Shown here one piece after another: positions 1-7,588 of a stretch of 27,478 nucleotides of DNA. Below the pieces are notes generated by a model that was not told where the DNA came from, ran no database searches, and was given only the letters and a program-made list of their open reading frames with translations. The position numbers were made by a program, and so were the translations under genes. How positions within the stretch are numbered: the first letter of the stretch is position 1; each line of letters opens with the position of its first letter. Location: NCBI GenBank assembly GCA_004554245.1, contig SFND01000032.1:1-27478 (forward strand), read 5' to 3'. This DNA comes from Oribacterium sp. (GTDB lineage Bacteria; Bacillota_A; Clostridia; Lachnospirales; Lachnospiraceae).

Positions 1-1332
1 AAGCACTTTCGCCTTTTGTCCGCCTGATAACTCCCGAATCGGATGCTCCATTTCATCTGGTGTGTATTTAAGTGAACCAAGGTATGTTCTAATTCTTGTA
101 CGCTCTTCTTTATCTCCTGTTTTATCAAGGTAATCAACCGGTGTAACATCCAAATCCAGCAGGTCTTCATAAGTTTGAGGCATATATTCTGCTTTAATGT
201 CATTCCGATTTAGGAGTTCTTCCGCTATCTTTTTTAGAAGAGTCGTTTTTCCTGCCCCGTTGGCTCCTATCATACAGATTTTTTCTGAACCTTTTATTTT
301 TAAATGAATTCCTTCTGCTAAAATTCTTTTGCCATCCGGAGTCACAAGCTTTGAAAGTTCATATTCTATGACCGTTTTTCCTGCGGGAATGTGTGAGTTT
401 TCATCCCCTAATTTGACAAAGATTGCTTCTTCCTGTTCCGGCATCTGAGTCATATTTTCATCTTCTTTTTCAAATCTTCGTTCCATTGCCTTAACCGTAT
501 GCATTTTGTCCTTTAAGTTTTTGGCAACAGACGGTGCTTGTCTGGTACAACTTCTTAATGCACCTTGTACACTCTGCATAACTCTTTGATATTTTTCATC
601 GCGAATCTTTTTCTCCCTACGGTCACTCAGTGCCCGCTGTTTTTGGATTTCAAATTTATGAAGCCGTTCTTCCACATAGCGTCTATAGGGAAGCTTTGCC
701 ACGGTATATCTCGCCTTTGTTTTTCGTATAATCTGCTCGATATGTATCACCATGTTGGCAGTACGCTCTATCAGCGTTTCATCGTGTGAAATAAAAAGCA
801 CAATGTGCTTCCAGTCATTTATGATTTTTTCCAGTAATGTAAGCGTCGCAATGTCGATGTCATTGGAAGGTTCGTCCAACAACAGCACAGAAACATCGCG
901 AATGAAAAGCCTCATAAGTTGTGTCTTGACTTTTTCGCCTCCTGAAAGACTACCCATTGTCTGGTTACTGTAGAAAAAATCATTTTTCATTCCAAATTTT
1001 CCCGCAATAACAGACAATTCTTTAGGCGTTTTCTCCCAGAATATTTCCTCTTCAGAAAAATATTCGTATATTGTTTTTTCCTTATCTTCATCGAGCATCT
1101 CCTGCGGAAGATAACCAAGACGTTCGTGTCCCATTATCCTTTCCCCATCTGCTTCTATATAGTTTTCTACAAGCGACGGATTGTATATCCACTTCATTAA
1201 TGTCGATTTCCCATTTCCCTCTTCTCCAATAATAACTGCCTTATCTCCATCATTTAGCACAAGGTTGAAATCATTAAGAATTATTCTCAGGTCTTTTTTA
1301 TGTGTTAAATTTAATTTTTTTATCTGCAACAT
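1..1332 (-). CDS. ABC-F family ATPase, probable antibiotic-resistance ribosome protection protein (3' end cut by window)
   Basis: The 444 visible residues start at ATG 1332 behind a GGAG ribosome binding site and run off the left edge in frame. Two ABC cassettes are in tandem with no membrane segments. Cassette 1 has Walker A GEEGNGKST (about residues 39-47), signature SLSGGEK and Walker B LLLDEPSNDID. A charged, helical linker follows (roughly residues 210-285). Cassette 2 has Walker A GANGAGKT and signature LSGGQ at the cut edge, so only the last Walker B and C-terminal tail (about 45-50 residues) are missing. ABC-F proteins of this layout act on the ribosome; the resistance subgroup (Msr, Vga, Lsa, OptrA and relatives) displaces ribosome-targeting drugs. 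The upstream attenuator and the mobile context support the resistance reading. The linker does not let me name a drug class. A housekeeping EttA/Uup-type role is less likely given the context. Confidence 0.85.
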   Translation of the reverse strand, partial: MLQIKKLNLTHKKDLRIILNDFNLVLNDGDKAVIIGEEGNGKSTLMKWIYNPSLVENYIEADGERIMGHERLGYLPQEMLDEDKEKTIYEYFSEEEIFWEKTPKELSVIAGKFGMKNDFFYSNQTMGSLSGGEKVKTQLMRLFIRDVSVLLLDEPSNDIDIATLTLLEKIINDWKHIVLFISHDETLIERTANMVIHIEQIIRKTKARYTVAKLPYRRYVEERLHKFEIQKQRALSDRREKKIRDEKYQRVMQSVQGALRSCTRQAPSVAKNLKDKMHTVKAMERRFEKEDENMTQMPEQEEAIFVKLGDENSHIPAGKTVIEYELSKLVTPDGKRILAEGIHLKIKGSEKICMIGANGAGKTTLLKKIAEELLNRNDIKAEYMPQTYEDLLDLDVTPVDYLDKTGDKEERTRIRTYLGSLKYTPDEMEHPIRELSGGQKAKVL

Positions 1333-1374
1333 TAAAGTTTCTCCTTTTCGAAGTCTGAGCCAATTATTATTTTG

Positions 1375-1420
1375 AACACACAAAAACGAGTCTTTTTTGC
1401 ATACGCAAAAATAGACTCGC
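1375..1420 (-). terminator. Attenuator terminator in ABC-F leader
   Basis: Read leftwards, a CGAGTC...GACTCG stem extended by a TTTTTGC/GCAAAAA pairing closes on a four-base loop and is followed by TTTTTGTG. It lies about 50 bases before the ABC-F start and about 190 bases downstream of the promoter, the position expected for a transcription attenuator. An additional TTTTCC/GGAAAA hairpin lies just upstream (about 1437-1452) and could take part in alternative folding. Confidence 0.8.
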
Positions 1421-1552
1421 TAAATAGACCCTTATTTCTTTTCCAAAAGGAAAACAAAGGAAATGCCTCTTGCGATAATCCAACTTAAGCGTACACAAAA
1501 CAAACCTATTCTCTACAGGCTCAATAACTATATGTGTCTTACTTAAATCAAA

Positions 1553-1567
1553 TTATCTATTAATCAT
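1553..1567 (-). CDS. Possible leader peptide MINR of the ABC-F attenuator
   Basis: A four-codon ORF (Met-Ile-Asn-Arg-stop) follows AAGGTGAGGAA, a good ribosome binding site, roughly 38 nt after the predicted transcription start. In drug-inducible ABC-F and erm/cat systems, ribosome stalling on a short leader ORF prevents the downstream terminator from forming. Position and binding site fit that role; the peptide itself matches no leader I can name. It is too short to be supported by coding statistics. Confidence 0.4.
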   Translation of the reverse strand: MINR

Positions 1568-1611
1568 TTCCTCACCTTACACAAAATGTGCCTTTCTTTC
1601 TTCTAATGGCA

Positions 1612-1640
1612 ATACTATCATACTGTATTTTTTGTGTCAA
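1612..1640 (-). promoter_or_regulatory. Promoter of ABC-F gene
   Basis: TTGACA (1635-1640) and TAGTAT (1612-1617) are separated by exactly 17 bases, a near-consensus sigma-A promoter reading leftwards. The predicted start is near 1605, giving a leader of about 270 nt that holds the leader ORF and the attenuator terminator. Confidence 0.8.
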
Positions 1641-1785
1641 TACATTTCACCTTATGGAAGTGCAAATTAAAATTTTCACTTCCTAATTATACATCCAACC
1701 ATTACGAAATTCAATCTTTCACAACCTCTTTACAACCACAACCACAGCACTCCAGCAAACGCAGGAGCACCATACCGTAAAACGC

Positions 1786-2163
1786 TTATGTGTAAATCAA
1801 CTCCGTTCCTACAACTTCCCTCACACAAGCCTGAATATTATTCATTCTTCCAATCCATTCGTAGGGATTATCTTTCTTTAATTGTTCCGTCACATCTTGT
1901 CTGTCGGCATATTCCTTTACCAGTCGAAGAAACATATCCTCTGCTTGCTTATCGACTTCTGCAAGATAACTATGCAGCTTTCCGCTTGTCAGCAGGTTCA
2001 TATATAACACTTTATAGTGTTCCTTTAAATGCCTTGCATGTCGTTTCCCCCATAAACCAATCGGCTCTATTTCTTCTTCGGCTGGTACTGTGATGTTCGG
2101 CAATAAATAATCACCCACCTGTCTATAAGTTCCGCCCATTTCTTCAAAAATTGTCTTTGTCAT
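1786..2163 (-). CDS. tnpV: TnpV-family transposon-encoded protein
   Basis: A 125-residue protein with the features of the TnpV family (first named in Tn4451): an N-terminal TYRQVGDYLLPN segment, then an IGLWGKRHARHLKEHYKVLY segment, a leucine-rich stretch and a C-terminal NNIQACVREVV segment. The family is common in clostridial transposons and IMEs; its molecular function is not established. ATG 2163 follows an AGGAGG site 9 bases upstream. It starts 26 bases after the relaxase stop and is likely co-transcribed with it. Confidence 0.8.
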   Translation of the reverse strand: MTKTIFEEMGGTYRQVGDYLLPNITVPAEEEIEPIGLWGKRHARHLKEHYKVLYMNLLTSGKLHSYLAEVDKQAEDMFLRLVKEYADRQDVTEQLKKDNPYEWIGRMNNIQACVREVVGTELIYT

Positions 2164-2189
2164 TTTCCTTTTCCTCCTGTGATTTTTGT

Positions 2190-3350
2190 CTATCGTGATC
2201 GTGTATTATCACGCTTGCGACCTTTAACTGTTCTTGCCTGCTCCAACAAATCATCTATCTGTTTGCGACCAAAAACCTTACGGAGCAGGCTGTAATCTTT
2301 ATTTTCTGCTTTTAGGATTTTGTTTTCTTCGGTCAATCTTTCATTGACTTTCTCCAAACGCTGATTGGTGCGGTATAACTGTGCATTCGCTGTATTCAGC
2401 CTATGATAGTTGTCCCACCCCTCAAAGCAGCGGGCAAGCACCGTTTTGACAAGTTGCTTCAATTTCCTTACAACCGGCTCTGCCATTTTGGTTTTATATG
2501 CCTTTGCAGTCATAAATTTCTCTGGTTCTGGCAACTGATATTTCGGTGCAGTATCAAGCTCTATTTCAAGATTTGACAGCTCGTCTTTTGCCTTATCATA
2601 GTTCAATACTCGTTCCGACAACACATCAAATTCAATCTGTTTCTGCTCGATTTTCGCACCTAATGCCGCCACTTCTTTTTCTCTTTCCTGCTTTTTATAA
2701 TCCAAAACAGAAAGATGTTTTTCGTGTGTGCCTAAATGTTCCCACTCAATCCCATAACGTTCCATCACCGCCGCAAGCTGTTCTTTTTCGGACTGTATCC
2801 ATTGCGACCACTCCGTATCGCCACGACTGCCGCCCTTAAAACCTTGCGTTGCAAGAGCCTGCTTTAGTGACACTCTTGTATCAAGTCCACGCTTGCTGCC
2901 TGTGGTAAAAGGTACAAAATCTATGTGCAGATGTGGTGTAGCTTCATCCATATGCAGATGAGCCGAGAACACCCGAAGCTGTGGATTTCGCTCCTGAAAA
3001 CCCTGATAGTATTCATCTAAAATCTGCTTTGCCAGTTCTCCGTTTTCCGTATCGGCGTTCATATTTCCCTTACCGCCCACCTGTAAAATGATTTCGTGGA
3101 ACGGTTTTTCCTGCTTGGAACTTCGGATTTTTTCATAATAATCTTTTATCTTTCGGTCTGACCTTATCTGCTTGGCATTGTATCTTTCCAATGCTTCATC
3201 AAACAATTCGTGATAAACTGTCTTTATATTTTCATTGCAGTAGTCGATATTGAGATGAGTACGAGTTCCGTCTACATTTTCTGCTCGGAACTTTCGGCTA
3301 TTGTGATTGACCGAGCCTTTACCGACCATTGCACTTATCGTTCTCTGCAT
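2190..3350 (-). CDS. mobV: MobV-family relaxase (Pre/Mob)
   Basis: The 386-residue protein nicks the element's oriT and pilots single-stranded DNA transfer. The N-terminal Pre/Mob domain (about residues 1-200) shows the three-histidine metal motif HLHMDEATPHLH at residues 131-142, diagnostic of MobV relaxases (pMV158 MobM, TnpZ of Tn4451). The C-terminal part has heptad-like charged coiled-coil segments (about 225-275 and 325-365) typical of the dimerisation region. I chose ATG 3350 because GGGAGAT lies about 8 bases upstream; the earlier ATG at 3365 has no clear binding site. A hairpin-rich presumptive oriT lies directly upstream, as expected for this family. Transfer would depend on a helper conjugation system. 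Confidence 0.9.
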   Translation of the reverse strand: MQRTISAMVGKGSVNHNSRKFRAENVDGTRTHLNIDYCNENIKTVYHELFDEALERYNAKQIRSDRKIKDYYEKIRSSKQEKPFHEIILQVGGKGNMNADTENGELAKQILDEYYQGFQERNPQLRVFSAHLHMDEATPHLHIDFVPFTTGSKRGLDTRVSLKQALATQGFKGGSRGDTEWSQWIQSEKEQLAAVMERYGIEWEHLGTHEKHLSVLDYKKQEREKEVAALGAKIEQKQIEFDVLSERVLNYDKAKDELSNLEIELDTAPKYQLPEPEKFMTAKAYKTKMAEPVVRKLKQLVKTVLARCFEGWDNYHRLNTANAQLYRTNQRLEKVNERLTEENKILKAENKDYSLLRKVFGRKQIDDLLEQARTVKGRKRDNTRSR

Positions 3351-3384
3351 TTTTTCATCTCCCATCTGTAAATTTCAACATTCT

Positions 3385-3470
3385 CAGGTTTTGTTACTTT
3401 TGTCAAAAGTAACGCAAAAGCACTTTTGACGGGTACACCCATCAAAAATGCGACCTGTAAACAGGTTTTG
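3385..3470. other. Candidate oriT: three consecutive inverted repeats upstream of mobV
   Basis: Three palindromes follow one another just upstream of the relaxase: a 10-bp perfect arm around a single T at 3393-3413 (GTTACTTTTG / CAAAAGTAAC), a TTTTGACGGGT / ACCCATCAAAA repeat near 3424-3447, and ACCTGT / ACAGGT near 3453-3467. MobV oriTs are hairpin regions placed 5' of the mob gene, so this is the best candidate. No nick site can be assigned by eye. Confidence 0.5.
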
Positions 3471-3684
3471 CGTTCTCCGAAGGCTCTCCGAGGGGTGAGC
3501 GTGTGCCGGTGGCACACACGCCTGCGAACCGACCGAGCCAGCAGGCGAGACCAAAGAGCCGCCTTTGAAAAGGCACTCTCTGCACACTCCCCTAAACTTT
3601 ATCCGGTGTCAAAGTGTGACGATGGTGACAATGTTTTTCACAGCGTGCTGCTCTCAAAAACATTGACACCTTTGACACCGTTTG
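3471..3684. other. Intergenic hairpin region between candidate oriT and repA-like gene
   Basis: No gene is supported here. A GCGTGTGCC / GGCACACACGC repeat lies at 3499-3521. A long imperfect inverted repeat spans 3605-3679: outer arms GGTGTCAAAG / CTTTGACACC and inner arms of 14 bases with one mismatch around a loop at about 3638-3654. TGTCA-type words recur several times. It could be the terminator of the repA-like transcript, iterons of an origin, or both; it starts 6 bases past that gene's stop codon. Confidence 0.45.
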
Positions 3685-4839
3685 TCACGCCGTCTGCTCG
3701 GTTTCTTTCCAAAGTGAAACCTTTCTTCCGTCGTGTGTGCGGCTGTTCTGATAACGGATACCGTAATCACGAAACAGCCTGCTTGCGTTGATACTGAGCC
3801 TTAAAGAAAGTACATTCGGCTTTATATCCACCGCAAGCCTTTCGCAAAGTTCCGAAGCAGTTCCTTCCCATCTGTCACTTTCCGAAAAGAGCGTATCCGC
3901 TATCTTCTCAAGCAGAGGTTCGGGCGGTTCTTTCCACATCTCCGTTTCCGATTTTGCAAAGTTCCACACCAATCGCTCGCTGTCCCTTACAAGATGGATT
4001 TTCATATCCTGCTGGTCTCTGCCAGCAACATCAAGTGTGGCATTGTTGGAAGTACGCTTGTCCTTACTGAGAACAAATGCACCGTCTGCCGCACCCATCA
4101 GACCATTCGTGCCTGAAATCATATCGAATATATCTTCCGATTTTTGTTTGCGTGTATGATGAACAATAAGCATTGAAACCTTGTAACTGTCTGCCAACGC
4201 TTTCAGCCTTGCCACAACATCATAATCACTTGCGTAGCTGTAATCTGCTCCGCCTGCTTCACGCACACGCTTTAAGGTGTCTATGATAATCAAGCCTGTG
4301 TCTGGGTGTTCCCTCATAAACCCTCTTATCTGTTCTTCCAGTCCGCCATTGACCGTTTTACATTCCGTTGCGAAATACAGATTGCCTGTCTCCTTTGCAC
4401 CGAACATCTGAAACAATCGCTTCTGCAAACGTGGGTAATCATCTTCAAGGGCAAAATAAAGCACCGTTGCCTTACGCACCTTATACTCCCAAAGCGGTGT
4501 GCCTGTGCTGATATGATAGGCAAGCTGTGCCATCATAAAGCTCTTTCCCACTTTCGGGGAACCTACGAAAAGGTAAGTTCCCCTTTGGAGCAGACCGTCG
4601 ATAAGTGGTGTCTGAACCTCAAACACCGTATCATACAGCGTTGTCATTGATACTGTTTTCAGATAGGAAGGGTCTAACTGTCTGAGTATTTCCCTTTGCA
4701 TTTCTTCAAAAGATTGCTCGTACCCCTTGAAATCCGTATCCTGATTGACTATACTATTGTCAGTACATTTGGAAAGTGACTGTTCCGCATCTGTTGCCGC
4801 AGATACATTTGGAATAGTCATTTCTTTTTTATTCTCCAT
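3685..4839 (-). CDS. RepA-like AAA/RecA-fold ATPase of the mobile element
   Basis: The 384-residue protein has a RecA/DnaB-like ATPase core: Walker A GSPKVGKS (about 93-100), Walker B LIIIDTLK (about 183-190) and a VHHTRK segment (about 226-231) resembling motif H3/sensor of RepA-type hexameric helicases (AAA_25). A C-terminal domain (about 300-384) with a winged-helix-like composition follows. In plasmids such as RSF1010 this fold unwinds the origin; in IMEs it probably supports replication of the excised circle. ATG 4839 is preferred over 4845 because GGAG sits 9 bases before it. It overlaps the upstream gene by 11 bases, indicating translational coupling. Confidence 0.8.
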   Translation of the reverse strand: MENKKEMTIPNVSAATDAEQSLSKCTDNSIVNQDTDFKGYEQSFEEMQREILRQLDPSYLKTVSMTTLYDTVFEVQTPLIDGLLQRGTYLFVGSPKVGKSFMMAQLAYHISTGTPLWEYKVRKATVLYFALEDDYPRLQKRLFQMFGAKETGNLYFATECKTVNGGLEEQIRGFMREHPDTGLIIIDTLKRVREAGGADYSYASDYDVVARLKALADSYKVSMLIVHHTRKQKSEDIFDMISGTNGLMGAADGAFVLSKDKRTSNNATLDVAGRDQQDMKIHLVRDSERLVWNFAKSETEMWKEPPEPLLEKIADTLFSESDRWEGTASELCERLAVDIKPNVLSLRLSINASRLFRDYGIRYQNSRTHDGRKVSLWKETEQTA

Positions 4840-5164
4840 TCGCATCCTCTCCTTTCAAACCGCCGAGAATAATGGAAATCAGTTCTATTACACTCAGCAG
4901 TTCATCATCCACACCTTTTCCTGCTTCAATCCTTTTCAGTTCCGCAAGGACTGTGGCAAATTCCGTTTTCAACGCCTTATACACTCTCGGATTGCCCTGT
5001 ACCACCACATCCTGATTTAAGCAACGGCGGTAACAATACTCCTGTTTTGGCAATCCTGATAGAGCTACAGCTCTGTTAATGAGTTCGTTTTCTTCGGGCG
5101 ATACTCGAAACCCTACTGTGATATTCCTCCAACGATTTTTGTTATCTCTGTTCTTAGCTGACAT
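4829..5164 (-). CDS. Small MobC/ribbon-helix-helix-like mobilization protein
   Basis: The 111-residue protein has an N-terminal RWRNITVGFRVSPEENELIN segment followed by a short helix pair, the arrangement of ribbon-helix-helix relaxosome accessory proteins (MobC type), then a helical acidic C-terminus. Such proteins bind oriT and help the relaxase; that role is inferred from fold and context. ATG 5164 has AAAGGAG 9 bases upstream; a TTG two codons earlier would be too close to the site. The start overlaps the integrase stop by 11 bases, so int, this gene and repA form one translationally coupled series. Confidence 0.6.
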   Translation of the reverse strand: MSAKNRDNKNRWRNITVGFRVSPEENELINRAVALSGLPKQEYCYRRCLNQDVVVQGNPRVYKALKTEFATVLAELKRIEAGKGVDDELLSVIELISIILGGLKGEDANGE

Positions 5165-6245
5165 TTTCAAAATCTCCTTTCCCTAAATCATCTAATTTTT
5201 CTGCCATCTCAATCTGCTTTGACGGAAAGAGGTGTGCGTACTGATAAGTAATATCAATACTTTCGTGACCAACTCGGTCAGCAATCGCCACCGCAGAAAA
5301 GCCCATATCAATCAAGAGTGAAATGTGGCTGTGACGGAGATCGTGAATGCGGATACGCTTCACGCCTGCCGCCTTTGCCCCTCTGTCCATCTCGTGATGA
5401 AGATAGCTTTTCGTCACCGTAAAGATACGGTCTTTCTTCTTCAATCCGTAAAGCATACCGAGATATTCTTTCATTTCCTCACACAGAAACTTCGGCATTT
5501 TAATCGTGCGGTTGCTCTTTTTCGTTTTCGGAGAAGTAATCACATCCTGCCCTTTCAAACGCTGATAGGATTTATTGATTGTGACTGTTTCCTTATCAAA
5601 GTTGAAATCTGCCGGAGTCAAAGCTAACAGCTCGCCCTCTCGGATACCGCACCAGTAAAGCATTTCAAACGCATAAAAGGAAACAGGCTTGTCCATCATC
5701 TCAAAAGAGAATTTCTTGTATTCTTCCTTTGTCCAGAACAGCATTTCCTTGTGTTCCTCACGTCCCATATTTCCCACCTTTGCCGCAGGATTGGAACGCA
5801 GTTCATAGTAGCGGACAGCGTGATTGAAAATGGCGGACAACTGATTGTGCAGCGTTTTCAGATACGTCTGTGAATAAGGCTTTTTCTTCTCATCACGATA
5901 GGCAAGCATTTCATTCTGCCAAGTAATAATCTCCTTTGTGGAAATCTCGCTGATTTTCAGTTTCCCGAAATACGGAAGTATCTTTGTGCGTATGATATGC
6001 TCTTTGGTAAGCCACGTGTTTTCCTTCAAACGGTTCTTCACATCATTGATATAAAGCTCCGTAAAGGCTTCAAAACTCATATCAAGGTCTGAAGAAGTCT
6101 GCAATTTGAACATTCTTTCCCATTCCTGTGCTTCTCGTTTGGTAGCAAAGCCACGCTTGCATTTCTGCTTGCGTTCCCCTTTCCAGTTCACATACCTTGC
6201 CATCACATACCAAGTACCGTTATCTTCATTCTTAAATACCGGCAT
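5154..6245 (-). CDS. int: Tyrosine recombinase/integrase
   Basis: A 363-residue site-specific recombinase for integration and excision of the element. The N-terminus (about 1-50) looks like an arm-type DNA-binding domain, residues 55-155 a SAM-like core-binding domain, and residues 170-350 the catalytic domain. Catalytic residues are visible: Arg202 (GIREGEL), Lys near 240-242 (SPKTKKSNR), His301 and Arg304 (HDLRHSH), His327 (GHES) and the nucleophile Tyr336 (TYQYAH). The length is normal. ATG 6245 directly abuts the upstream stop codon and is preceded by GGGGG. Presence at guaA agrees with the known use of guaA 3' ends by several integrase lineages. Confidence 0.95.
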   Translation of the reverse strand: MPVFKNEDNGTWYVMARYVNWKGERKQKCKRGFATKREAQEWERMFKLQTSSDLDMSFEAFTELYINDVKNRLKENTWLTKEHIIRTKILPYFGKLKISEISTKEIITWQNEMLAYRDEKKKPYSQTYLKTLHNQLSAIFNHAVRYYELRSNPAAKVGNMGREEHKEMLFWTKEEYKKFSFEMMDKPVSFYAFEMLYWCGIREGELLALTPADFNFDKETVTINKSYQRLKGQDVITSPKTKKSNRTIKMPKFLCEEMKEYLGMLYGLKKKDRIFTVTKSYLHHEMDRGAKAAGVKRIRIHDLRHSHISLLIDMGFSAVAIADRVGHESIDITYQYAHLFPSKQIEMAEKLDDLGKGDFENVS

Positions 6246-6434
6246 TTACATTTCCCCCTTTCCTGCTCCGTAGAGCCTTTCGTAAAAATACTGGCGATTT
6301 ACACGCCCTGCAATCGTAATAAAGCCCTTTGCTTTCAATTCCTCATTTAATTGTCTGATGAGTTTATATGCATAAGGTTTTGATACGTTTAGTTCCTGAG
6401 CCACATCTTCGGCTCGGATAAATCTGTTTTCCAT
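6246..6434 (-). CDS. xis: Excisionase-like winged helix DNA-binding protein
   Basis: The 62-residue protein has a helix-turn-helix (FIRAEDVAQELNVSKPYAYK, about residues 5-24) followed by a basic helix and a small wing (GRVNRQYFYE). This is the usual layout of IME/ICE excisionases that direct the integrase toward excision. Its stop codon touches the int start, so the two are co-translated. ATG 6434 has AAGGAT immediately upstream and GGAAG further up. A transcriptional regulator role cannot be excluded. Confidence 0.65.
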   Translation of the reverse strand: MENRFIRAEDVAQELNVSKPYAYKLIRQLNEELKAKGFITIAGRVNRQYFYERLYGAGKGEM

Positions 6435-6720
6435 ATCCTTTTTCTTCCTTTCTTAAAATAATTTTTTGCTTGCCGCTTTCTCCGTGTTAAAGTTCCAACA
6501 GGCACTCCTGCTTGTCGGCAGGCGCTGTGCTGTCCCAATGCACCGCAGTACATCAGGCGCTCGCTCGTATAGGGGTTCCCGAAAAGTCGGAGACTTTTGG
6601 GGAAGAGGAGGAGCAGTGCAGCGAATGAGCTTTTGTGCTTGCACACAAGCGAACGATACGGAACTTGCTCCGACGAGGTCTTGGCGGTTTGGCTTTTCGG
6701 ACGGTCATTCAGTTGTCGCA
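6435..6720 (-). other. Long hairpin-bearing leader of the xis-int operon
   Basis: The predicted transcript starts near 6742, over 300 nt before xis. No convincing gene is seen in the leader. A strong hairpin lies at 6576-6604 (13-bp arms with one mismatch, three-base loop), and a TTGTG / CACAA repeat lies near 6635-6653. The stretch is G+C richer than the flanking IME DNA. It could control xis/int expression or hold a second transfer or replication site. Confidence 0.4.
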
Positions 6721-6843
6721 TTAAGCATATTTGTTTAATTCGTAATTTATTTTACTAAACATATTTGCTATTGTCAAGTGGTTGCAAAGAAAATATTAAA
6801 CATTTTTGTTTCGGTTTTTCTTGACTTCCACTAAACATTTCTG
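6721..6843. promoter_or_regulatory. Four-copy operator array between xis-int and the XRE regulator
   Basis: Copies of a TTAAACATWTTTG-like 13-mer occur in the same orientation at 6721-6733, 6755-6767, 6796-6808 and 6831-6843. Copy 2 fills the spacer of the leftward promoter and copy 4 fills the spacer of the rightward promoter. The divergent XRE protein is the obvious candidate to bind them. Confidence 0.7.
6749..6777 (-). promoter_or_regulatory. Promoter of the xis-int-mobC-like-repA operon
   Basis: TTGACA (6772-6777) and TAAAAT (6749-6754) are 17 bases apart, reading leftwards. An operator repeat occupies the spacer, so binding there would block RNA polymerase. Confidence 0.8.
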
Positions 6844-6850
6844 CTATACT
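6821..6850 (+). promoter_or_regulatory. Promoter of the IME XRE regulator
   Basis: TTGACT (6821-6826) and TATACT (6845-6850) are separated by 18 bases, with a TGC extension before the -10 box. An operator repeat lies within the spacer, which suggests autoregulation. Confidence 0.75.
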
Positions 6851-6882
6851 TATTTCACTAAATATAAAAGGAGCGTATCATT

Positions 6883-7413
6883 ATGGCTATCAGCGAAAGA
6901 ATACATTTTTTCAGACTAATGCGTGGTATGACACAAAAGTATCTCGGTACAGCAATCGGTTTTCCAGAAAAGAGTGCTGATGTGCGTTTGGCACAGTACG
7001 AAACTGGTACACGCAAACCGAAAGCAGACCTTACAAATGCATTGGCACAGGTGCTTGATGTTTCTCCACAGGCTCTTGATGTTCCTGACATAGACAGCTA
7101 TATCGGTCTTATGCACACTCTGTTTACCCTTGAAGATATTTACGGTCTTACTGTCAGTGAAGCAGACGGAGAGGTATGCTTAAAGGTCAACAAGGACAAA
7201 GGCAGAGAAGCATATGAACTCCTCAAAATGCTGTATGCTTGGAAAGAACAGGCAGACAAGCTATCTTCCGAAGAAATCAACAGAGAAGAATACGATAACT
7301 GGCGTTACCATTATCCAGAGTTCGACACCACACAGCGTTGGGCAAAAGTTCCATCACAGGAATTAAGTGACGCTCTCGTGGAAGCATTCAAAGACCACTT
7401 GAAAGATAAATAA
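6883..7413 (+). CDS. XRE-family helix-turn-helix regulator of the IME
   Basis: The 176-residue protein has a Cro/CI-type HTH domain in about residues 4-65 (RIHFFRLMRGMTQKYLG, then LAQYETGTRKPKADLTNALA) and a helical C-terminal region ending in a basic tail (DHLKDK). It is divergent from the xis-int operon and is the only rightward gene of the element, as is usual for the master repressor of an IME. Four repeats in the shared promoter region are the likely operators. ATG 6883 follows AAAAGGAG by about 9 bases. There is no peptidase motif of the ImmA/HEXXH type, so the inducing signal is unknown. Confidence 0.85.
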   Translation: MAISERIHFFRLMRGMTQKYLGTAIGFPEKSADVRLAQYETGTRKPKADLTNALAQVLDVSPQALDVPDIDSYIGLMHTLFTLEDIYGLTVSEADGEVCLKVNKDKGREAYELLKMLYAWKEQADKLSSEEINREEYDNWRYHYPEFDTTQRWAKVPSQELSDALVEAFKDHLKDK

Positions 7414-7455
7414 GCACCTACAGGACCTGCCACTGGCAGCTCCCTACAGATGCTA

Positions 7456-7499
7456 CAAAAAAGCCCTTAACTATGGTTATTAACCACAGCTAAGGGCTT
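7456..7499 (-). terminator. Strong hairpin terminator inside the right end of the IME
   Basis: AAGCCCTTA / TAAGGGCTT arms continue inward through CT-TGGTT / AACCA-AG pairing to a tiny loop (7461-7499). Read leftwards it is followed by a run of T (complement of the A run 7456-7462). It would stop guaA readthrough from entering the element. Read rightwards only a weak AGTTTAT follows, so it may also stop the XRE transcript less efficiently. Confidence 0.8.
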
Positions 7500-7588
7500 A
7501 GTTTATAATATGGAATTTGTTCAGAGCCAAGCTCCGAACTTTAGTCTGCAAGCCACCTGTTAATTGTTCCGTTACCCATAAACCACTG

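Noticed and set aside
3426..3791. 121-residue rightward ORF across the oriT region
   Set aside because: It spans the hairpins and overlaps the repA-like gene; composition is not protein-like and no binding site precedes it.
6389..6738. ORFs of 63-110 residues in the xis leader
   Set aside because: They read through the hairpins, occur on both strands and have no binding site or recognisable motif.
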